A stretch of DNA of 24,258 nucleotides, from positions 1-24,258 of the forward strand of contig JAMYWO010000352.1 in assembly GCA_024220525.1 (NCBI GenBank). Direction: 5' to 3'. The notes beneath the pieces are model-generated. The model saw nothing but the letters and a program-made list of their open reading frames with translations, did not search any database and was not told where the DNA came from. Shown here piece after piece: positions 18,608-24,258 of this stretch (the stretch's first letter is position 1; every line of letters starts with the position of its first letter). The position numbers and the translations under genes are program-made. This DNA comes from Cochliopodium minus (taxonomy: Eukaryota; Discosea; Himatismenida; Cochliopodiidae).

Positions 18608-21320
18608 TCAATTAAGGGTAGAGAGATTTTGATTGAAATACTCTGCCAACATTTTGTTGAAGTGAGGTGATTTTACAAAACGAGGAAAACTGTCAGACAC
18701 TATCATGTATCGTATTTCGTCTTTTGCTTTTGTGAACAAGTCAGTGGGAACAAGCTGGTAGTTGTCTTTTACGTATTGGGTTACAGGGTGAGGCAAATTG
18801 ATGTTGGCATCTTTAATATATTTCTCATATACTCTCTTGGCAATTTCTTGTCTTTTATTAGTATCCTCTTCTTCATAATTTTTTGTATCAACAAGAAAGT
18901 CTTTTTTTTTTTTTTTTTTTATTTTCAAAATTATCATTGACAAAAATATTTAAAAAATTTTTAAATTTTTTTACCTATGTTTTCCTTTCAAAAAAAATAA
19001 ATTTTTATTTTTAAATAATAAAAACAAATTTTTTTTTTACTTCACTGTACTCTGACGCTAGTTGCAAACGAAAATATTTTATACCTAATAAAACAATTTG
19101 AAATGAGTTAATTTGTTTTGAAAAATTGATTTTTTTTTATTTTTATTTTGTTACATAACTCTTTTTCAAAAAACTGAGTAGAAAAGCTGAAAATCCAAGG
19201 AGCTTTCTCTCTCAAAATCTTTGCAGCTGTGATGGAATTTTGGGATCTGTTCCTAGAAATCTTTTTATAAAAAATAAAAAATTAAAAAATTAAAAAATTA
19301 AAAAATTAAAAAATTAAAAAATTAAAAAATTAAAAAATAAATTGATAAAATAAAAATAAAAAAATAAATATAAATAAATTAAAAATAAATTAAATAGAAT
19401 AAATCAAAAATTAGTTTTTTTTTGATTTTACAGCAATTTTATTGTTGTCAGAAAAAACATATTTTCTTTTATGTGCGAATTTGCTTTTTTTGACTACCAC
19501 AATCAAGTTTTTCTCCAACATTTCATCGAACAAGTTTGTGATATTCTTTTGCTTCATATTAAAGGATCTTTTGAGGCAATTCACAACATCACTTTCTAAA
19601 ATAAAAAGAAATAAATTTTTAATATTATTTTTGTAAATTTTTTCTTTTTTTTTTTATTTTAAATGAATTTTTTTTTTGAATATTTTTAATTTTATTTTTT
19701 AATCATTTATTTAATTAATTTTTTTTTTTTTTTCACCATAAAATATTTCGTAGTGTTTTCCATCCACTCTATCGTAGGGATGTCTTTTCATATTTTCTTC
19801 ATTTTTTAAAAATCTAAGGATGAAATCAACCTTTTAAAAAAAAATTAAAATAAAAAATTCTGAAAAAAAAAATATTCAAAATAATAATTTTTGAATACAA
19901 AAATAAATTTAAAAAAAAAACAACAAATTTTTTTTTTTTTACATTATTTTTTGGAGATGGAAATGATGTTTTTTTCCATTGAGAACCCTTTTTCTTCTTT
20001 AATTGTGGAGGAGAACCAGTAGGCAATGATCTGCTTTCTAAAAAAGAAAATAAAAATAAAAAATTTGAAATAAAAAATAAAAAATATGAAAATAAAAAAT
20101 AAAAAATAAAAAATAAAAAATAAAAAATAAAAAATAAAAAATAAAAAATAAAAAATAAAATTTTTACCTGTATAATCTTGAAATAAAATTAATTTTTTGA
20201 TAAAAACATTAATAAAAATTTTATAATGGGAGGATATTTTTTTTAAAACACCTTTTTTGATGGGCTCTACTTCTACACTGCTTGAAAGAGTCTGGTTTGG
20301 AGAGTTTGATGATTTGCTGCTTGTGATGAAGCTGAGGTATTCCAAAGAAACATCAGATATGCTTCTTTTGAGATTGTCTATCTTAAATCTTTTTTTGAAA
20401 AAAAATTTTGATTGGAGGATATTTATTTTTAATTAAGTTAATTTTAAATTTGACATTATTAAAATCGAAATTTCGATGGGATGAATATTAATAATTTTAT
20501 ATTTTTTTTTTATACTTTGGTTGTTCTGATAGATTCATTGATGAAGATACTTGAATTGGTTCTTTTTTGAGATAGACAGATTTCATGATGTTTCGATCCA
20601 ATTTCTCTACCTTGTTGTCGTTGAGGTATTCACCAAGATAAGGATTGTAATGTAAATTTTTGAATTGTTTCATCCTAAGAAGGATCTGTGTTTTTTGGAG
20701 CTTTCTACTCAACTAATTTTATTGAAAACATTTTTTTTATTTTTTATTAAGTTAATAGTGAAATATATATTAAATGGTGAAGTGAATAGTATATTATGTT
20801 TATCTCAATATCTTTGTTATTTGTATTTTTGGGCAATTTAAGAAAAATATATATTTTTTTTCTATGAAATCTTCTTCGTGCATTTATGTCGACATAAGAT
20901 GACATAATATTTCTTCCTTTGATATTATTTTACCTTCAGATTGACCCCATCTTTCAATTTGAGACTATATTCGAGTATCTTTATCTTCTCATTCAATTTT
21001 GCAATAACCTTCTTATAAGATTCAATATCATTGGCTTCAATAGTACTCGGATCATCATTGGAAGGCCTGATATGAGTCACAATACGCAATTGCCTCTTAT
21101 CAGAGAAAGAAGGAGTTGTATGGACCAATTTAGGAGACTCATCTGATACCCTCATTGTTTTCCATTCTCTTAAATTCGATCCAGAGAGAGATTTGCCCTC
21201 GTTATTGTATTTTCTATTCTTTTTTTCCTGCATCATCTCCTTTAATTCCTCGTTTTGTTTCTTTATCTTCTGAATCTCTCTCATTAAATCTTTCATTTTA
21301 ATTTCTCCTATCTCTTCCAT
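18608..21320 (-). CDS. Coiled-coil / DEP / RGS protein, 11 exons
   Basis: Exons 20934-21320, 20516-20712, 20252-20388, 20168-20176, 19943-20037, 19737-19830, 19432-19595, 19155-19260, 19041-19084, 18975-18984 and 18608-18900 sum to 1536 bases, 511 residues, TGA stop. Residues 8-35 form a coiled coil (KDLMREIQKIKKQNEELKE), with a second near 105-127. A serine/lysine-rich linker follows. About 290-362 is a DEP domain (HPYDRVDGKHYEIFY, ESDVVNCL, FDEMLEKNLIVVV). About 375-490 is an RGS domain (LASEYSEENIDFL, EIAKRVYEKYI, DLFTKAKDEI, DSFPRFVKS). RGS domains speed GTP hydrolysis by heterotrimeric G-alpha subunits, and DEP domains hold such proteins at membranes or receptors. The DEP-RGS order recalls animal R7 RGS proteins but no GGL domain is seen. 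The usual Trp after SEEN is Leu here. Exons of 9 and 10 bases are required to keep the frame and the RGS core. Confidence 0.83.
18975..18984 (-). other. 10-base microexon inside the RGS core
   Basis: The exon is GAAAACATAG, flanked by AAG and GTAAAA. It supplies E-N-I plus one base, completing SEYSEENIDF across two introns, which matches the RGS family S-E-E-N-I motif. Skipping it would break both the frame and the motif. Confidence 0.75.
19273..19338. repeat. (TTAAAAAA)n octamer tract in an RGS-gene intron
   Basis: About eight tandem copies of an 8-base unit lie in the intron 19261-19431. The period differs from the heptamers elsewhere. Confidence 0.8.
20091..20160. repeat. (AAAAAAT)n heptamer tract in an RGS-gene intron
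   Basis: About nine copies of AAAAAAT, the reverse complement of the ATTTTTT unit at the window ends and at 17421. It ends just before the donor at 20167 on the minus strand, so the transcript carries U-rich heptamers. Confidence 0.85.
20168..20176 (-). other. Probable 9-base microexon of the RGS gene
   Basis: The exon is ATTATACAG, between TTCAAG and GTAAAA. Phase 1 on both sides gives DYTESRS across the junctions. Alternatively the 75-base intron before it (20177-20251) is coding, since it is a multiple of three without stops. Confidence 0.5.
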
Positions 21321-21754
21321 CTTTCTACACTTGAATGTATTGGAATGTATGTAAATTGTTTGATTTTTCTATATTTTTTATTTTTTTTTGAAATCTTAAT
21401 GTGAATCCAAATAGTTGAAGATTTAATCATTTCATCTCTTCACTTAAAATGATTTTTCAAACAAAATAGAATTCCAGTTGTAAATAATTTCAGATTAGGA
21501 AAGAAATGGGATTTATTTAAAGAAAACAATCAAAAAATTGCTGAATTTGAAAGAACCTTTTTGAACAAATAAAAAGAAGATACAAGAATAAAAATTTAAT
21601 AAAATATAATAACTGAAATTAACTTTTAATTTTTAATAACAAAGGAAATATTGAATCAATAAAGCATCTAGATGTGAGAGGATATTTTGGGATTACAATT
21701 TTCCCTTAATTCAAATTTAAAAAAAGGTGAAAATTAAGATAAAAAATTTAAAAG
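21321..21754. promoter_or_regulatory. 434-base divergent spacer between the RGS and ALDH genes
   Basis: Both start codons face away from this stretch, so it should carry two promoters. It is AT-rich with more mixed sequence than introns. I see no gene, no tRNA and no clear motif. Confidence 0.5.
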
Positions 21755-24002
21755 ATGAATAAAATAATTAAAAAAAATTACTTTAAAACCACCATAACAA
21801 ATTATACAATGGATAATAAGATTTCTCAATTCCCTCATTTAGATAAAGCAATGGAAAGATTGCATGAAAATAAAAAGAACTGGATACAATTGCCATTATC
21901 AAAAAGAATCTCCTATCTAGAGAATATCAGAAAGAATCTTGCAAATATCGTGGATGATTGGACCAAAGATTCATTGAGATTCAAAGGGACTGATCCTGAA
22001 TTGCCAGAAAATGCAGTACATCTTGCTTTTGAATATATAAATTTGGTTCCACGTAAATTTTGAAAGAAAATAGAATCATCATATGAAATATAATCAATTT
22101 GTTCAAAAAAATTTGTCAAAGAATATAAAATTTTTTTAATATTTTCTTTATAATTTAGATTTTTATTTTTTTTTCAAGAAATATATAATTATACTTATTC
22201 CAATACCTTTAATACCTTAATTTTGATCAATTTTATGAAATTTCCTTGCATTTAATATAACATATCATTTGATTTAACATATAAACTTGAATTAATAACA
22301 TTGTTTTATAGTTGGAAGCTACATCAATTCCCAATTGGAAGTATTGAAAAAAAGCAAACAAAATAAAGATGGATCAATCGAATATCCTCCGCCAAAACTC
22401 CAAGAGAACAAACATGTGGGAAGACAATCATTGAGAATGTTCCCAAAGACAAAATTCGATACGTAAGAAAAAAAAATAAAACATCCACCTTCAAAAAACA
22501 AAAGGAAGATCTTTAATAAGCTATTAATTTCTCATCTTCCTTTATCTCATTTTTTTTTTCTTTTATTTAGATTGATCCAACCTGATTATACAATTGATGT
22601 ATGGCTTGATAAAGAAAAACAATTGACACAAGGAAAAGAAGTTGCAGAGAACAAAGAAGGAAAGGTTTGCGTTGTTTTGGGAGGAGGAAACGTCGTAAGT
22701 TATTTATTCTTTATTTATTTTACAATTTTTTTTTAAAAAATTATTTTTTTGTTATTTTGTTATTACAATTTTTGTTTTATTTTAATTCATAATTTGTTAT
22801 TTTCATTTTTTAATAAATTCATTTTTTATTGTTTTATCTTTTTTGTTTTAGAACGTTATTCCTGCAGCAGACGCTTTGCACAAATTGTTTGTGGAGAACC
22901 AAGTTGTGATCATGAAATACAACCCTGTCAACGCAAGCTGTGGATTTTGGGTAGACAAGTTGTTCAGCGAGCTCATTGAAGACGGCTTCTACTATGGTGT
23001 TGGAGGTGAGAGAAAAAATTGATCAATTCACCATTGTTATATTTTTTTACTAATTTTTTTTTTCTATTTCAAAAATTTTGAATTCAATTTTTTAAATATT
23101 TTAAAGTCTTTTAAATTATATTTTAATATTTTTGAAAGCTTGTCTTGCTTTTTTTTTATTCATAATTTCAAATTCATTTTTAAAATTTTAAATAAAAATA
23201 ATCGTAAAATATAAATGATTATTATTGTTTTAATCTTTAAACTAATTTGGTGAATTTTATTTTCAAAATTTTTTTTTGTTTATTTTAAATATAAACTAAT
23301 TTCGTTCTTAAAATTCTTTCTGTTTTTCATTTTAATATTTTGTTTATTAATTTAAACTTTATTCACAAAATTTTTTATTTAAATTAACAGGAGAAACAGA
23401 GCCAGGAGCATACTTGGTAGAACACAAATACGCGGACACCCTCCACATGACAGGATCAGACATGACCTACAACAGAATCGTGTGGGGACATCCAAGTGAG
23501 TGGAAGGAGAGACAGTTGAGCGGAAACGTCTGCAACAAGAGGTACTTCTCTTGTGAGTTGGGTTGTGTCAGTCCTTGGATCGTTTACCCTGGTTCTTGGA
23601 AAACCAATACCCTCAAACACCAAGGTAAATAAAAAACTTGAACGTTTTATTTTATTTTTAATTATTTTGTTTATTATTTTATTTTTTTTTATTTTTTTTA
23701 TTTATTTTGATCATTTTTTTATTTTTTTTATTTTTTTTATTTGTTATTTCCATTTTTAATTTTTTTTATTTTAAATTTCAATTTTGTTATTTATATTTAT
23801 TCTATTAGTTTATTTTTTTTATTTTTTTTTTTGTCTCTTTTAGCTAAACAACTGGCTCAATCTGTAACTTTCAACAACGGGTTTATTTGTGCGTCACCAA
23901 AGGTAGCCATCGTCGCAAAGGGATGGAAACACAAAGAAGAGTTCATTGGTTACTTGAAAGCAGAGCTTGAAAAATGTCCATCCAAGCCTGGTTACTACAA
24001 AG
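21755..24002 (+). CDS. Aldehyde dehydrogenase family protein, N-terminal part (3' truncated by window end)
   Basis: Six exons: 21755 (or 21809)-22052, 22312-22462, 22571-22694, 22852-23005, 23391-23624 and 23844-24002. From the second ATG they give 355 codons plus one base. ALDH catalytic features, numbered from 21809: Asn197 in KYNP, the MTGS loop at 244-247, Glu280 in CELG (general base) and Cys318 in GFICAS (nucleophile). The GGGNVNVIPAADALHKLF segment matches a mostly bacterial subfamily of roughly 560 residues rather than the classic 500-residue ALDHs, so transfer from bacteria is possible; the introns show long residence. The upstream ATG adds 18 residues rich in K, N and T without acidic ones, which could be a mitochondrial presequence or just leader sequence. 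Exons 4-6 use many C-ending codons (AAC, TAC, GTC), more GC-rich than neighbouring genes, hinting at strong expression. The last exon ends YYKG in phase 1 and is continued exactly by the exon at 256. Confidence 0.9.
23006..23390 (+). other. 385-base intron of the ALDH gene
   Basis: GTGAGA donor and AACAG acceptor; longest complete intron of the window. It is A/T-rich with mixed motifs rather than simple repeats and has no open frame worth naming. Confidence 0.85.
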
Positions 24003-24258
24003 GTAAAAATATTTTTAAATTTATTATTTAATTCTAATTTATTTTATTTTATTTTTCATTTTATTTTATTTTTATTCATTTTTTATTTTTATTTTTTATT
24101 ATTTTTTATTTTTTATTTTTTATTTTTTATTTTTTATTTTTTATTTATTTTATTTTTATTTTTCATTTTATTTTCTTTTTATTCATTTTTTATTTTTATT
24201 TTTTATTTTTTATTTTTTATTTTTTATTTTTTATTTTTTATTTTTTATTTTTTATTTT
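24003..24258 (+). repeat. Partial ALDH intron of T-rich repeats with a 107-base higher-order duplication
   Basis: After the AAAG|GTAAAA donor comes T-rich sequence. A block starting with C at 24057 recurs at 24164 with one clear mismatch, each copy leading into (ATTTTTT)n. The heptamers run to the last base. The same unit starts the window. Confidence 0.85.

Noticed and set aside
13020-21420. GAATCCAAAT shared by the two divergent spacers (near 13025 and 21403)
   Set aside because: One shared 10-mer between two AT-rich spacers of 350-430 bases can arise by chance, and no third copy was noticed upstream of another gene.
1-24258. Alternative genetic code, as in some AT-rich protists
   Set aside because: TAA ends ALDH, TauE, GH3 and the 1097-residue protein, and TGA ends the other four, each just after the family-expected C-terminus. 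No in-frame stop is needed inside any domain.
1-24258. Bacterial or organellar origin suggested by the ALDH and by low GC
   Set aside because: At least 39 spliceosomal introns and eukaryote-only domains (DH, RhoGAP, VPS9, RGS) show nuclear DNA.
1-24258. tRNA, rRNA, CRISPR array or transposon
   Set aside because: No cloverleaf with T-loop sequence, no rRNA signature, no spaced direct repeats and no transposase-like frame was found on either strand; the repeats present are simple A/T tandem tracts.

Overview
The window is nuclear DNA from an intron-rich, extremely AT-rich unicellular eukaryote. Exons are moderately AT-rich; introns and spacers are close to pure A/T with long A or T runs. I could place 39 complete introns, nearly all GT-AG and two apparently GC-AG. 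TAA and TGA both end reading frames, so the standard code fits. The gene content (RhoGEF/RhoGAP, TKL kinase with DEP and DUF547, DEP-RGS, VPS9) resembles amoeboid protists such as Amoebozoa, Heterolobosea or Anaeramoebae; I cannot assign a genus.

Layout: (1) 256-1566 (+), C-terminal part of an aldehyde dehydrogenase (ALDH); (2) 1686-3172 (-), a TauE/SafE-type membrane protein; (3) 3337-7417 (-), a WD40-IQ-DH-PH-RhoGAP-PH regulator of Rho GTPases; (4) 7768-12942 (-), a 1580-residue glutaredoxin-like/DEP/DUF547/helical-repeat/TKL kinase fusion; (5) 13297-16677 (+), a 1097-residue, mostly disordered protein I do not recognise; (6) 16765-17388 (-), the C-terminal end of a family 3 glycoside hydrolase, cut off by low-complexity sequence and a single N at 17495; (7) 17704-18462 (+), the VPS9-domain end of a Rab5-type GEF, cut off by the same gap; (8) 18608-21320 (-), an 11-exon coiled-coil/DEP/RGS protein; (9) 21755 or 21809-24002 (+), the N-terminal part of an ALDH, cut by the window end.

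The most striking structural point is that the ALDH pieces at the two window ends are exact complements. The last exon stops after one base of a glycine codon, and the first exon begins with the other two bases. Joined on paper they would give about 567 residues with neither gap nor overlap, and both ends lie in intron-like (ATTTTTT)n repeat. The third (ATTTTTT)n block abuts the N. The simplest reading is that two contigs (1-17494 and 17496-24258) were scaffolded in the wrong order and the right-hand one belongs upstream of the left-hand one. A circular or tandemly repeated 24-kb unit is the alternative.

Functionally, four of the nine gene pieces regulate GTPase or G-protein signalling (Rho GEF/GAP, Rab5-type GEF, RGS) and a fifth is a DEP-containing kinase, a mix typical of motile, phagocytic cells. 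There is no operon logic here: genes alternate in strand and have separate short spacers.
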